Of a stretch of 64,000 nucleotides of DNA, positions 18,373 to 28,700 are shown in pieces (within the stretch, counting starts at the first letter, position 1; the number at the start of each line of letters is the position of its first letter). Origin of the DNA: Sphingobacteriales bacterium 44-61 (GTDB lineage Bacteria > Bacteroidota > Bacteroidia > Chitinophagales > Chitinophagaceae). The stretch lies in assembly GCA_001898405.1 (NCBI GenBank), contig MKTW01000002.1:637714-701713 (forward strand). The letters run 5' to 3'. A program made the translations under genes and the position numbers. Under the pieces are notes generated by a model. It was not told the origin of the DNA, ran no database searches, and worked only from the letters and a program-made list of their open reading frames with translations.

Positions 18373-19476
18373 TTATTTCCGTTTTAACTGGGTAAAATCC
18401 AGGCTCACCAGTATCGGAAAATGGTCTGAGAATACTACTTCCGGGGACCGGTACTCAACCACATCAAATGATTGATCTGCAAACAAATAGTCGATTCTGA
18501 GGTTGGGGAAGAGGTGGGCATAGGTTTTCCCCAACCCCGCCCCTTTCCGAACAAAGCAGTCCTGCTGCCTGCCCTTCAGGGTAAAATAGGCATAAGAGTT
18601 CGGGATATCGTCCAGATCAGTACTGGAAATGACCGGATAGGGTGATTCTTTCACTAAAAGGGCAGCCGAATCTGCCTGAAGGCTCCGCAAGGCATAGGAA
18701 TTCCGGATCTTCCGTGCAATACTCCTGTCGCCCCTCAGTTTTTTGACACGGGCAAAATCAGCCTTGCTTAAACCTATTGATTCTAAATGACTTACAAAAA
18801 CCCGGATCGTGTCTTCCCCTATTTTGATATCACTATATAATATACCTTCGGAATGAGGGCCGATCTGGTTAGGGAACCACTGGTCCCCTACTACCGGGTA
18901 TTTGGAGAAAACAGCCAATCCGTACTGGAACGTGCTGTCATGCAACTGCAATGCAGGCCTGAATGAATAATAAGGGTAACCCATCCGCTGAAGCGCGTCT
19001 ACGGTCGATTCAAAATAAGCAGGGTTCTTACATTCAAAAAACTCCTGGAAGCATAGAATATCCGCCTGTTCCTTTTGAATAAGTTCCAGCATCTGCTTGC
19101 GGTAACTGACCCCACCCCGCAATTGTTTATTCCGCTCGTCCCATTTAGATACATTCCAGGATAAGACTTTGAGCCGGTTATTTTTTTGCTCAGGCACAGA
19201 CGAAAAAAAATGGAAGCCGAACGTTACCAACAATGCTTTCAGGCTTAATAATATTACCGCTGCAGAAAAATATGCCTTCTTTGATCTTCTTACGATCCAT
19301 ACAACCAGGAACAGCAGTTCAATAAAGAACAGGAATGGAAAGGCAAAACCGATAAAGCTGATCGGCCAGAAAACAGCCGGGCTGATGAATGGGATTAATG
19401 CATTTAATATTAATAGCACGCTAACCGCCCAAAAACAAACCAACACCACGTACCTGATAAATTTTCTAATTGTCAT
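18373..19476 (-). CDS. Membrane-anchored endonuclease/exonuclease/phosphatase-family protein
   Basis: This 367-residue protein has three N-terminal membrane spans (~8-85) followed by an EEP domain. Motifs in order: LSWNVSKWD, the metal-binding Glu in ILCFQEFFE, VSHLES, DLDDIPNSYAYFT (the family's DxND region) and SDHFPILVSLDF, with the catalytic Asp-His. Known relatives hydrolyse phosphodiesters in nucleic acids, phospholipids or inositol phosphates. Those with N-terminal spans are common in Bacteroidota and their substrate is generally unknown. The catalytic domain should face the periplasm if the three spans are real. It lies 275 bases upstream of the polysaccharide operon on the same strand and is divergent from the next gene. 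Confidence 0.78.
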   Translation of the reverse strand: MTIRKFIRYVVLVCFWAVSVLLILNALIPFISPAVFWPISFIGFAFPFLFFIELLFLVVWIVRRSKKAYFSAAVILLSLKALLVTFGFHFFSSVPEQKNNRLKVLSWNVSKWDERNKQLRGGVSYRKQMLELIQKEQADILCFQEFFECKNPAYFESTVDALQRMGYPYYSFRPALQLHDSTFQYGLAVFSKYPVVGDQWFPNQIGPHSEGILYSDIKIGEDTIRVFVSHLESIGLSKADFARVKKLRGDRSIARKIRNSYALRSLQADSAALLVKESPYPVISSTDLDDIPNSYAYFTLKGRQQDCFVRKGAGLGKTYAHLFPNLRIDYLFADQSFDVVEYRSPEVVFSDHFPILVSLDFTQLKRK

Positions 19477-19550
19477 AATTCATAAAAAGGAAGTGCTGGT
19501 ATTCCCTATTTTTAGAAATTAATATTAGTTTTAACGCTAAACTTTTATCC

Positions 19551-21146
19551 ATGCCACTCAAAGCTGAAAAAATAAAAATATTTCTCTTTTTTTTCGCTTT
19601 TTATCTCATTAATCTTACGTACAATTTTTCATCTGCTTCGGATGGCATCACTTACCTGAATGAATTTGAATCTTCAACCAATTTATTTCAGCCGCACCAT
19701 TTGTTTTATCACCTTACTACTTATGTATGGTTTAAATGCATTCATTTCATTTTGCCATTCCTTGATAATAATTATATCATTGAATCCATCAACATTTTGT
19801 GGGGTGCAGGGGCACTCACTGTGTTTTACCTGATATTGCGCCACCGGTTCCAGCTTCCGGCAAACAAAGCGTTCATAGGCACCCTGCTGCCGGGTTTTTC
19901 ATTCGGTGTGTGGTTTTACAGCACCAATATTGAAGTGTATGCACCACCGCTGTTCTTCATTTTTGTTATCGTTTACCTCCTGTCCAAACCGGTGTTGACC
20001 CGCAAAGATATCTGGTTGATCATCTTTTCCCATGTACTCGTCATTTTATTTCACCAGGTAAGCGTATTGCTCACGCCTCCAATATTACTTTCCTTATTTC
20101 TCCGCAGAAAGGAAATAAATTTTATCCGTTATTTTCTTCAACATGCGATAGTTGGTGGAGGTTCTGTTGTGCTGGTATATTTCCTGACCGGTTGGGTGAT
20201 ACTGGGGAATAACGATATGACATCATTCACCAACTGGCTCGAAGGATATACCAATACGCCGGGCTACTGGTTCCCCCTCAATATTCATACATTGATGAAT
20301 GCCTGCATCGGGTTTGGCAGGGCCTTCCTCGGTTCGCATTTTGTATTCAAGGTTGGGTTTGTAGAAAACTATATGCAGGAAAGCTTCTTTTATCACAATC
20401 TTGAAGATGAAGTATACCTGGTACGCAATATGTCGGGCACTACTGCCATGATATTACTGGCACTTACTGTTCTGTTGATACTTATTGCCGCGTATATGCT
20501 CGTAAGAGTATTATTAAGGGCTAAAACCCTCTCCCGGCAGTTCTCTTATATACTGGTACCGCTGCTTAGTGTGCTTGCAGTATACGTGATCTTCTTTATT
20601 TTCTGGATGCCACAGATCGTTGATTTCTGGATTCCGCAGACAGCCCTGGTATGGGCTGTGCTGGCCGGATGCTGGTTCAACCTTCCCTCCAACCGCAATA
20701 AGAAGTCTGCCTATTACACTGTGATAACCCTGGCTGCTCTTTTGCTCGTTATTAATTATTTCGGCAGCATCCGCTGGTTGAAGAATATCGACAATGATTA
20801 TTATTATGCAAAAGTAAAAGAGGTCAATACCATATCATCCAATAAAGATATGTTGCTGCTCCAGGATGGATGGCTGATCAAAAGTTATATCCATCGCTAT
20901 GCCGTTGCCGGAAATGAATTTATCCCTGAAACCGGAAACGATAAGGAAAGGGCAGCGGTAGACAGTTCGCTTCAGCAAACAATGGACAACGGCGGCGCCG
21001 TATTATTGTTGAATGATAAGAAATCCTTTTTTCATTCTATCAGTAATTCAACTTACATAGACTCATTATTACATGCACCACTTAATAGTGTCGATTCATT
21101 GAAAACACCGCTGAACTCAATAAAGATCATCCGGAAAAAGCAATAA
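19551..21146 (+). CDS. Polytopic membrane protein, possible GT-C-type transferase or dolichol/polyprenol-sugar enzyme
   Basis: This 531-residue protein has about 10-12 membrane spans and a soluble C-terminal tail of ~110 residues. The first loop contains SASDGITYLNEFESSTNLFQPHHL; an Asp early in the first external loop and a His-rich stretch resemble GT-C membrane glycosyltransferases, but the match is weaker than for the protein at 451-1899. It could instead be a polysaccharide polymerase-like protein belonging to the neighbouring glycan operon, which otherwise lacks one. The gene starts 74 bases from the divergent EEP gene and ends at a strong terminator. Confidence 0.5.
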   Translation: MPLKAEKIKIFLFFFAFYLINLTYNFSSASDGITYLNEFESSTNLFQPHHLFYHLTTYVWFKCIHFILPFLDNNYIIESINILWGAGALTVFYLILRHRFQLPANKAFIGTLLPGFSFGVWFYSTNIEVYAPPLFFIFVIVYLLSKPVLTRKDIWLIIFSHVLVILFHQVSVLLTPPILLSLFLRRKEINFIRYFLQHAIVGGGSVVLVYFLTGWVILGNNDMTSFTNWLEGYTNTPGYWFPLNIHTLMNACIGFGRAFLGSHFVFKVGFVENYMQESFFYHNLEDEVYLVRNMSGTTAMILLALTVLLILIAAYMLVRVLLRAKTLSRQFSYILVPLLSVLAVYVIFFIFWMPQIVDFWIPQTALVWAVLAGCWFNLPSNRNKKSAYYTVITLAALLLVINYFGSIRWLKNIDNDYYYAKVKEVNTISSNKDMLLLQDGWLIKSYIHRYAVAGNEFIPETGNDKERAAVDSSLQQTMDNGGAVLLLNDKKSFFHSISNSTYIDSLLHAPLNSVDSLKTPLNSIKIIRKKQ

Positions 21147-21162
21147 ACCGTCAAAAAAGAAG

Positions 21163-21211
21163 GCAATGTCCCGCATACTGTTTTATCAGCCATGCGGGAC
21201 ATTGCTTTTTT
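21163..21211 (+). terminator. Strong intrinsic terminator
   Basis: A 14-bp perfect stem (GCAATGTCCCGCAT at 21163-21176 with ATGCGGGACATTGC at 21192-21205) is followed by six T residues at 21206-21211, just after the polytopic membrane protein gene. Confidence 0.92.
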
Positions 21212-21313
21212 ACCCGGTGATCATAATGAACAGTTCATCCATTCAATCGGGCATTTCAGTACATAAGCGGTTCAGCATCCCCTCAACCCTGTCTATTTTG
21301 CGCAAAAAAGCGT

Positions 21314-22600
21314 ATGAGATATAGTATTGTCACCATTATTTTATTGCTGGGTTTCTTTTTCCAGTCGCAGGCACAACTGGGTGGATTACTGAATAAAGCT
21401 AAAAGCAAGGTTCAGCAAAGAGCTGACAAAAAAGTGGACGATGCTATGGAAAAAGGCCTCGATAAAGCAGAAGGCAAAAACACCAAAAGCAATAATTCCA
21501 CTGCTTCCAATAATAACGGTAGCCAGGACGAAGGCAAGCAGGATGAAAATCTTGTAAAAAGCTACTCCCGGTTCGATTTCATTCCTGGCGACTCGCTGAT
21601 CTACACAGAAGATTTCCAGCAGGATGAAGTGGGTGAATTCCCTCTTAACTGGAACACTGCCGGTAAAGGTGATGTAGTAACCCTGAATTCTTTTCCGGGA
21701 AAATGGTTGCGTCTTTATGAGAACTCTCTTTATCTCACGTCCAACAAAAAAGCGTTCAGCAAAAACTTTACGCTGGAGTTTGATCTTATCCTGCAATTAA
21801 AAAGCACCGGTTATACTTACCCGATCCTCTCTTTTGGCTTTTTTGCCAGCAATGAAGATTCTACTACAGATAATAAATTCCTGAGTTATCAGGCGGAGCA
21901 CCAGTCTGCACAGATCTATTTGCGTCTTGGAGAAGGCAATACCAGTTATACCTACCTGAACTCAAACCTGAATAAGAAAACCCTTTTCAGGTCTGAGAAC
22001 CAGGAACTGTCCAATATTGAAAAGTTCTATAACAAGACCTCCCATATTGCCGTACAGGTGCAGGAACAACGTCTCCGTATCTGGGTAAATGGAGAAAAGA
22101 AATATGATCTGCCTAAAGCGTTGGGTAATGAACATATTTTTAACCAGGTGTTTTTCCATCTTACTACTTCAAGCTATAAAGATGAAGAGTTAGGATTCTA
22201 TATCTCCAACCTGAAAGTAGCTACCGGCAAGCCCGATACCCGTCATAAACTGGTGGAAGAAGGCAAGTTCTCTACCACAGGCATTCTCTTCGATTTCCAA
22301 AGTGCTGTTATCAAACCGGAATCTTATGGAGTGATCAAGGAAATTGCCGGCGTATTAAAGGAAAATGGGTCTATCAAAGTGAAAGTGATAGGCCATACAA
22401 GCAGCGATGGTGATGATAAAGCCAATATGGAATTGTCGCAAAGAAGAGCTGCAGCAGTAAAAGACCTGCTCGTAAAAGAGTTTGGTATTGATGAAACAAG
22501 ACTTGAAACAGAAGGCAAGGGTGAAACACAACCTATTGCCGATAATAAAACCAAAGAGGGTAAAACGGCTAATCGCCGCGTTGAGTTTATCAAACTCTGA
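21314..22600 (+). CDS. OmpA-family outer-membrane protein with a lectin-like middle domain
   Basis: This 428-residue protein has a signal peptide (1-20, ending SQAQ), then a low-complexity, lysine- and asparagine-rich segment (~25-85). A beta-rich region (~95-305) resembles LamG/concanavalin-like domains (FTLEFDLILQL, VQEQRLRIWVNGEKKYDLP). The C-terminal ~105 residues are an OmpA peptidoglycan-binding domain: GILFDFQSAVIKPES, VIGHTSSDG, NMELSQRRAAAVKDLL and TANRRVEFI. It should link the outer membrane to peptidoglycan. The role of the middle domain is unknown. It stands in its own transcription unit after a terminator and is followed 38 bases later by the peptidase gene. Confidence 0.82.
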   Translation: MRYSIVTIILLLGFFFQSQAQLGGLLNKAKSKVQQRADKKVDDAMEKGLDKAEGKNTKSNNSTASNNNGSQDEGKQDENLVKSYSRFDFIPGDSLIYTEDFQQDEVGEFPLNWNTAGKGDVVTLNSFPGKWLRLYENSLYLTSNKKAFSKNFTLEFDLILQLKSTGYTYPILSFGFFASNEDSTTDNKFLSYQAEHQSAQIYLRLGEGNTSYTYLNSNLNKKTLFRSENQELSNIEKFYNKTSHIAVQVQEQRLRIWVNGEKKYDLPKALGNEHIFNQVFFHLTTSSYKDEELGFYISNLKVATGKPDTRHKLVEEGKFSTTGILFDFQSAVIKPESYGVIKEIAGVLKENGSIKVKVIGHTSSDGDDKANMELSQRRAAAVKDLLVKEFGIDETRLETEGKGETQPIADNKTKEGKTANRRVEFIKL

Positions 22601-22638
22601 CCGGAACAGCCCGCACCTTCTACCTTAACCTTAACCTG

Positions 22639-23766
22639 ATGCGAATTCAATTACACTTGCTGTCACTGGCAGGCGGCCTGCTATGCCTGTCCCTTTCCGC
22701 TAAAGACAGTATAAGCCCTGATGTCCCAACAACAGATACCACCGGCAAAGGCAGGCCTGCGATCCAGGCCTCCTTTGCCTCATCTGTAGAAAGATTTTAT
22801 TCCCTGCAAGGTCTTAACCTTCTATTACAATCAAAACAGCCGGCAGGCATGCAATTAGGTATTACCCGTGAAGGACGGCCGGTGAATGCCTGGTATTTTC
22901 CCGGCACGAGCGATAAGAAAGCTTTGGTGATCGGTGGCATGCATGGCTCGGAATTATCTTCCATTGAAGTAGCACAGGCATTGATAGAAAAACTTTCCAT
23001 GAGGGAAGAAAAAACTTATTACTCCGTCATCATCATTCCTTCACTTTTTCCTGATAATGCAGCCACGGCCATGAAAGTGCCGGAACAGGCCGGCAGTGTA
23101 TTGAACATCGGCAGATATACCCATGAAGATGCAGTGGACCCCAACCGCCAGATGCCTTCACCCGGCAAAGACTATGATGAAGGATCTTTTACTGATCATC
23201 TGCACCGGCCTATTGAAACCGAAAACCAATTGCTGCTGCAACTGATCCGGATCTATAAGCCAGAGCGAATCGCCAATGTGCATGCCATCCGCAATATCAA
23301 TTACGGAGGCATCTATGCTGATCCGCGTACGGATGAGAACAGCATTGCACTTGGTTATGGAACTGACAGCAGCCTGGCTGTTGACATGGCTTCACTGGTG
23401 CAGCGGCAACAGGGAAATGTAGCAGGCAACCACCTGGATAAACACCCAACTGCTCTTTATTATAAAGATCCTGTGCCGGCACCAAAAGGTCTTTTGCAAA
23501 AAAGGAACACCACAGGCTCTGCACTGAAAGCCCATCGTGGCAGCGGAATTTCCATGGGCACCTGGGGTACTACAGCGATCAGGGATGAAGAAGACAGCAG
23601 CCGGTGCAGAAATGCCATGCGTGTAATTACGATTGAAGTGCCGGGCGCCAAAAGATCATTTGATTATGCATCAGCATCGCGGCAGGCATTTTTCCGGAAA
23701 CAGGTGCAGGCGTTCGTGAACGCCGTGGAGGAAGTGTTCCTTGGGGAGCATTACGTGGAAGAATAG
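22639..23766 (+). CDS. Exported zinc carboxypeptidase of the M14 / aspartoacylase-like group
   Basis: This 375-residue protein has a signal peptide (~1-20) and an M14-type fold. Zinc ligands are His102 and Glu105 (GGMHGSE) and His215 (IANVHAIRN). The catalytic Glu is Glu333 (ITIEVPG). VDPNRQMPS matches the DxNRNxP-type substrate-binding region. The sequence is close to the MpaA murein-peptide amidase/succinylglutamate desuccinylase side of the clan. A role in trimming peptidoglycan peptides in the periplasm is inferred. It lies 38 bases after the OmpA-type gene, possibly in the same operon. Confidence 0.78.
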   Translation: MRIQLHLLSLAGGLLCLSLSAKDSISPDVPTTDTTGKGRPAIQASFASSVERFYSLQGLNLLLQSKQPAGMQLGITREGRPVNAWYFPGTSDKKALVIGGMHGSELSSIEVAQALIEKLSMREEKTYYSVIIIPSLFPDNAATAMKVPEQAGSVLNIGRYTHEDAVDPNRQMPSPGKDYDEGSFTDHLHRPIETENQLLLQLIRIYKPERIANVHAIRNINYGGIYADPRTDENSIALGYGTDSSLAVDMASLVQRQQGNVAGNHLDKHPTALYYKDPVPAPKGLLQKRNTTGSALKAHRGSGISMGTWGTTAIRDEEDSSRCRNAMRVITIEVPGAKRSFDYASASRQAFFRKQVQAFVNAVEEVFLGEHYVEE

Positions 23767-23887
23767 CATTTCATCCAACTTTTCCTTCAACCCACTCTTC
23801 CCCTTCTTGATCTCCCTTATGGGTTATCCTACCTTGCGCCATATGCAAACCTTAACCATAAACTTTAAAACTCAAAACACGTAAATC

Positions 23888-24472
23888 ATGAAGAAAAAAC
23901 TACTGGCCATAACAGCCATTACATCTGCTGTTATGATTGCCCTGGTAGCCTGCAATGATCAGCCTAAAGCCGGTGATGCCGTTGCAATCATCAGTAAAGA
24001 CAGCCTTATTAAAAGAGGTGAATACCTGGTAGCCACCATCGGTTGTGATGACTGTCATTCTCCAAAGAAAATGGGTCCCAAGGGTCCTGAGCTTGACCTG
24101 GAACACCGGTTTGGCGGCCATATAGCGAATAGCCCTCTTGGCAAAGCTGATCCTTCCGTGATGAAGAATGGCTGGCTGCTGTTTAGCCAGGACCTCACAG
24201 CCATGATGGGCCCCTGGGGCATTTCCTATGCTGCCAATATCTCCAGTGATGCAAGCGGTATCGGCAACTGGTCGGAAGAGCAGTTCATCAAATGTTTGCG
24301 TGAAGGCAAAATGAAAGGTATGGATGAAACAAGGCCTCTTCTTCCTCCGATGCCCTGGCAGAATTTTGGCAAAATGAACGATACAGACCTGAAAGCCATT
24401 TTTGCCTATCTGAAAACGACAAAGCCGGTAGAAAACGTGGTGCCGGCCCCCAAACCAATGAGTGAGTTATAA
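23888..24472 (+). CDS. c-type cytochrome lipoprotein
   Basis: This 194-residue protein has a lipoprotein signal (LVAC, Cys ~22). One haem-binding CxxCH motif sits at Cys53-Cys56-His57 (GCDDCHSPKK). The C-terminal part (PLLPPMPWQNFGKMNDTDLKAIFAYL) holds Met residues suitable as the sixth haem ligand and the usual final helix of class I cytochromes. It should carry electrons in the periplasm. Similar proteins often serve as acceptors for sugar or alcohol dehydrogenases, but no such partner is adjacent (the GMC gene is 23 kb away). Directly downstream is a 43-residue open reading frame. Confidence 0.85.
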   Translation: MKKKLLAITAITSAVMIALVACNDQPKAGDAVAIISKDSLIKRGEYLVATIGCDDCHSPKKMGPKGPELDLEHRFGGHIANSPLGKADPSVMKNGWLLFSQDLTAMMGPWGISYAANISSDASGIGNWSEEQFIKCLREGKMKGMDETRPLLPPMPWQNFGKMNDTDLKAIFAYLKTTKPVENVVPAPKPMSEL

Positions 24473-24483
24473 AACAGGACACC

Positions 24484-24615
24484 ATGAAAAGAAAGATCGA
24501 GATCGCCGGGTTCCTGGTCTTGTGCTGCTTGGTGATCGCAGTGGCGATACGTGCAGGAGAAAAGCATGACAGGTGTGATAAATGCGTAACCGCCACCCGC
24601 TTCTCACATAAATGA
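24484..24615 (+). CDS. Small membrane protein with a CxxC motif
   Basis: An ATG 9 bases after the cytochrome stop opens a frame of 43 codons. It encodes a basic start (MKRK), one hydrophobic segment (~8-22, two adjacent Cys) and a short polar tail with a CDKC motif (Cys31, Cys34). The position next to a cytochrome c gene and the CxxC suggest a small redox or metal-related membrane peptide, but I know no family. It is short enough to be missed by most gene finders, and could be chance, although spacing and hydrophobic layout favour a real gene. Confidence 0.45.
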   Translation: MKRKIEIAGFLVLCCLVIAVAIRAGEKHDRCDKCVTATRFSHK

Positions 24616-24622
24616 TACAAAA

Positions 24623-24645
24623 AGCCCGGCCTTAACAGCCGGGCT
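24623..24645 (-). terminator. Intrinsic terminator between convergent genes
   Basis: The stem AGCCCGGC (24623-24630) pairs with GCCGGGCT (24638-24645). On the minus strand it is followed by TTTTTG, so it best ends the minus-strand unit holding the hemerythrin-like gene. The plus side has only a weak T stretch. Confidence 0.75.
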
Positions 24646-24675
24646 AAATTATTGTTGATGGGTCCCAGGCAAGCC

Positions 24676-24783
24676 TTACAGCAGCGAACCGATGCTTGTA
24701 TACATTTGCTCCCTGGGGTTCCTTTTTACCAGAAGAGTGGCGGCAATCACCGCTACCTCCAATAATGTCAGTATATTCCTCAT
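24676..24783 (-). CDS. Very small hydrophobic protein
   Basis: A 35-codon frame (MRNILTLLEVAVIAATLLVKRN...) begins 45 bases after the hemerythrin-like gene on the same strand and stops 30 bases before the shared terminator. It predicts a single membrane helix followed by a polar tail. It does not resemble any family known to me. Placement between a gene and its terminator is the main support. Confidence 0.4.
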   Translation of the reverse strand: MRNILTLLEVAVIAATLLVKRNPREQMYTSIGSLL

Positions 24784-24828
24784 TGCTTATCGTTTTAATT
24801 TATACTACAATCTATTTGCCATGAACCC

Positions 24829-25518
24829 CTACGGGTTAGTTAAAATGGCGGCAGTTTTACCCAGTCCTTTCATCACCTGGCGGAAGCGCTGCTCAGCCAG
24901 TTCTTCTTTGGCACAGTCCAGTAATGACAGATAAATGAACTCCGGCGTTGCAGCTTCCACTTGTTTTAACCAGCCGGTGATCTCAGGCACGTTGAGGCCA
25001 CGCAGCATCCATTTGTTTGATTGTGCAATAATGGACGGCGGTAGCTTCGCTACGATCTGCCCGGTGATGCCTCCCAGTTCTTCGTCTGAATAATAACGCC
25101 AGAGTATGGGGTTCAGCACTTCTTCTTCCAGCGCCATGTGTTCCAGGTTGAATACCATGAAGCGGGTAAACGACCGACTGATTGGTGACGCCAGTGCAGC
25201 TTTTCCGGTAATGACAGGTGCAGTTTCATAGGCGGTCAATGCAGCTGCAAGCGCTTCGCCCAGTTCATGATCTTTTACATGCTCCTGTTCAAAAGCATCG
25301 GCAACAGAAGGCTCGTAGGTTTTAATGGCGGGGAAAACAAAATTGTCTTCGCTATGTGCATGCTTTTCGAAAAAGAAAATCACATCACGGATCCGGCTGA
25401 TCGTTTCCGCAGCTTCTTCCACATTCCAGAAATCAGTGTGCTGCACCATGGTGGCTGTGTCGTACAAAAGAACTCTTAGTCCTTTATGTATCTGATTGAA
25501 CATGTTGTAACGTTGCAT
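24829..25518 (-). CDS. Hemerythrin HHE-domain-like protein
   Basis: This 229-residue protein contains repeated His and Glu motifs of the hemerythrin-like helical bundle: an early IHKGLR, FFEKHAHSEDNFVFPAI (H-HxxE), QEHVKDHELGE, and FNLEHMALEEEVLNPIL (H-xxxE). These can hold a di-iron centre. Such proteins bind oxygen or nitric oxide or take part in iron or redox stress responses. The cytoplasmic location follows from the lack of a signal peptide. A small hydrophobic frame and a terminator follow. It diverges from the propeller sensor gene, with 236 bases between. Confidence 0.78.
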   Translation of the reverse strand: MQRYNMFNQIHKGLRVLLYDTATMVQHTDFWNVEEAAETISRIRDVIFFFEKHAHSEDNFVFPAIKTYEPSVADAFEQEHVKDHELGEALAAALTAYETAPVITGKAALASPISRSFTRFMVFNLEHMALEEEVLNPILWRYYSDEELGGITGQIVAKLPPSIIAQSNKWMLRGLNVPEITGWLKQVEAATPEFIYLSLLDCAKEELAEQRFRQVMKGLGKTAAILTNP

Positions 25519-25727
25519 AAAAAAGGTTTAATGGTAATGATTTGTCCGGGCAAAAATGAACCAGGAACGGGCGAACAGCAAATAAGTGCAGGATGAAGTG
25601 CCATAATCCATTAACGAATTGCAGACAGGATGAAAGAAATGTCCACAAATCATCCGCCGGTTTGATCAATTCATCCCTGCCAGCCACAATTCAACTGCCG
25701 GAACTCCCAATTTGCAAGGCGATTAAT

Positions 25728-25735
25728 TATATTTG
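25728..25735 (+). promoter_or_regulatory. Possible -7 box upstream of the propeller sensor gene
   Basis: TATATTTG matches the Bacteroidota -7 consensus TAnnTTTG exactly. The nearest TTTG (25711-25714) is only 13 bases upstream, shorter than the usual 17-23, so the call is weak. It would give a very short leader before the TTG start. Confidence 0.25.
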
Positions 25736-25754
25736 GTCGCTTTAAACACACACT

Positions 25755-28700
25755 TTGTCCCACCGTCTTTATATCCTTTTTCTTTTCCTGTTTTTATCCT
25801 GGCAATTGCATGGCCAGGACGTCAAGCAGTATTCCTTCACCCATTACAGCACTTCAGGAGGATTGGCTTCCAATGAAACCACTTCCGCCAAGCAGGATGA
25901 GACCGGGTATATGTGGATCGGGACCAATAATGGCCTGCAGCGCTTCGACGGTTCCCGGTATATCACTTTCCGCCGCTCGAAAAATGACACCACTTCCATT
26001 CCGCACAACTATATACAGCAGATCCTCTTTGACAAACAAAAAAAAATGTGGCTGCTGACAGCCGATGGGAAAGTCGGCATTTTTGATACAAAGACATTCA
26101 AGTACCGCGAAGTGCCGGTAAAACTGCGGCCGGAAGTTATCCGGGTCGGTGAAAGATGCCTGCTGGAAGATGAAGAAGGCAACCTGTTCATCGTTTATAT
26201 CCACCAGGATTTTGTAACACTGAATAAAGAAAGAACACAATTTTCCCGGGAGTACAATTTTATTCCCATTCCTGAAGACACCAAAACCGTCAGCATTGAG
26301 CAGCAGCCCGGCACATCCAATTACTGGATCGGCAGAAAGGATGGATTTGTCGTTTACAACACACAAACCAGGCAGTTTAGCCGCCCCGGCGAACACACCC
26401 CCGGCAACCCGTTGATAGAGCAGTTCGGGAAAATTGAATTCCCGCGTAACCTTTTTTTTGATAAGCAGGGCCGTCTGTGGTTTGATAGCTGGATCGGGGG
26501 AAAGCCGCTGATATTCCTGTATGATCTGGCCCGCAAAGAACTTTTACTGGATGCTTACGACCTGAATATTGAAGACTATCATGAAACCCGCGGGTATCTT
26601 CAACAAAAAGATGGCACTATCTGGATATGCGGTCTTGGTGTATTTGCCAGGTACATGGAAAAAGAAAAAAAGTTTCAGCGTGTTGAAAATACTTATCACA
26701 ATGAGCAAAGCATAACCTTCGAGATCATTTTTGATTTTTTTGAGGACCGGGAAGACAATATCTGGATCGCTACCAGTAATAATGGTGTATACCGGTTCAC
26801 TCCTGCTGCTCAGTTCTTCACTAACATTCCTCACGTTAACCGGGTAAACAATACACCCGGCAAAGGTTCCATCCTTTCGTTCTTCCGCACACGCAAAGGA
26901 ACACTACTGGCCGGAGCCTGGAGTGAAGGCCTTTATCACTATGATAAGGATTTCAATCTCATTCCTCTTAATATAAAAGGATTCAGTGAAAAGCAATCGC
27001 CCTGGATGTGGAGCATGTACCCCTCCCGCGATAGTGATTTTGTATGGATGGGATCACAACCAGGGGTCTATCACATTAACCTGGCTGACCGTTCTTATAA
27101 ATATTATAACCCTCCTGCCTTAAAAAACAGAACAATCCGCCAGATAGCAGAAGACCGGTTTGGCAATCTTTGGATCGGCACGCAAAGCCTGGGTTTATTC
27201 AAATGGACAGCGGCCAATGGGAAAAAGAATTTTGATAATGGCATCAGTTATTTTCCTGGTTTCCCTGTTGCGCAAGTACTGAAGATATTCATTGATAAGC
27301 AAGGTATCGTTTGGGTTGGCACGAATGGTTATGGCGTGTATGCGATCGACCCTGCTACAGACAAAGTGATCGCCCACCTGGGAACGGAGGAGCCTGCAGA
27401 AAGAAAACTGCTCGCTCTTTCATCGTCCGCCATTACGCAGTATGACGACAGCACCGTTGTGATAGGCTCCGGTGGCTTGTTGTTTTATAATACACGGCAG
27501 CAGAAACTCACCCGCACCATTCCCTTGCCTCAATCTGCTCCCGGCTATATTACTGCTATTGAAAAAGACCGCCAGGGTTATGTATGGGTATCTTCCACCA
27601 GCGGCATTTTCAGGGTCAATCCCCGCAATGGCATCTTCATCCATTTCGATCGTATCGACGGAATTGCCAACGACAAGTTTATAGAGGCCTCTTCTTATGT
27701 GCTCCCTGATGGAAGGATCATCTTTGGGTCAGACAACCAGATCGTACTTTTCAACCCTGAAGAAGTAAAGATCAATAACCCTTCTCCGGATATTGCGATC
27801 ACCGGCATCAAGGTGATGAACAAACCTTTGCAGGTAGATTCTTTATTGAAAGCCGGCACAGCTGAATTAAAAGCAGATGAAAATTCTTTGACCATTGAAT
27901 TTTCTGGACTGAGCTACAACAGCACTTATATCATCAGCTATAAACTGGAGGGCCTTGATAAGGAATGGAGAATGGCCGATAATACCAACCAGGCGATCTA
28001 TACTTACCTGCCTGCAGGCAAATACACTTTCCTGGTCAGAAGTGAAGATGCAGAAGGAAATATTGGAAAAAACATTACCCGCTTATCGATTGTGGTGCGC
28101 CCTCATTTCTGGCAAACCTGGTGGTTTTACAGCATGCTGGTCTTGCTGGCCATCGTTGTGCTTTACTGGATCGACAGGGAAAGGGTGGCGCGGCTGAAAG
28201 ACCTGGAAAAAGTAAGGACTGAGATCGCCAACAACCTGCATAAGGATGTGACCACAACGCTCAGTCATATCAACCTGCTGGGAGAAATGGCCAAAATAAA
28301 AGCAGACAAAGACATCAACCGGTCAAAAGAATATATTGACCAGATCAGCAGCAAGAGCCATAACATGATCATTGCAATGGATGATATTCTATGGAGCATC
28401 GATCCCGAGAACGACAGCATGGAAAAGACCCTGTTGCGCATGATGGAATTCACCGATGCGTTAAAACACCGGCATAGCGCAGTTATCGAACTGGTAGTAG
28501 ATAAAAATATACGTTTGCTGAAGCTTGACATGAAAGTGCGTAATGAATTCTTCCTGATCTTTAAAGAAGGGCTCCGCATGATCGTACAATACGGGGGAGG
28601 AAGGGATACACTGATCAATATCGATCTGTTCCGGAACAAACTCTCACTGAAACTGCAGGATGCCACTGCCCGTATGGATGCTCACATTGACGAAATAGAA

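Noticed and set aside
21386..21796. Minus-strand 136-codon frame within the OmpA-type gene
   Set aside because: Antisense to a coding region with clear signal peptide and OmpA motifs.
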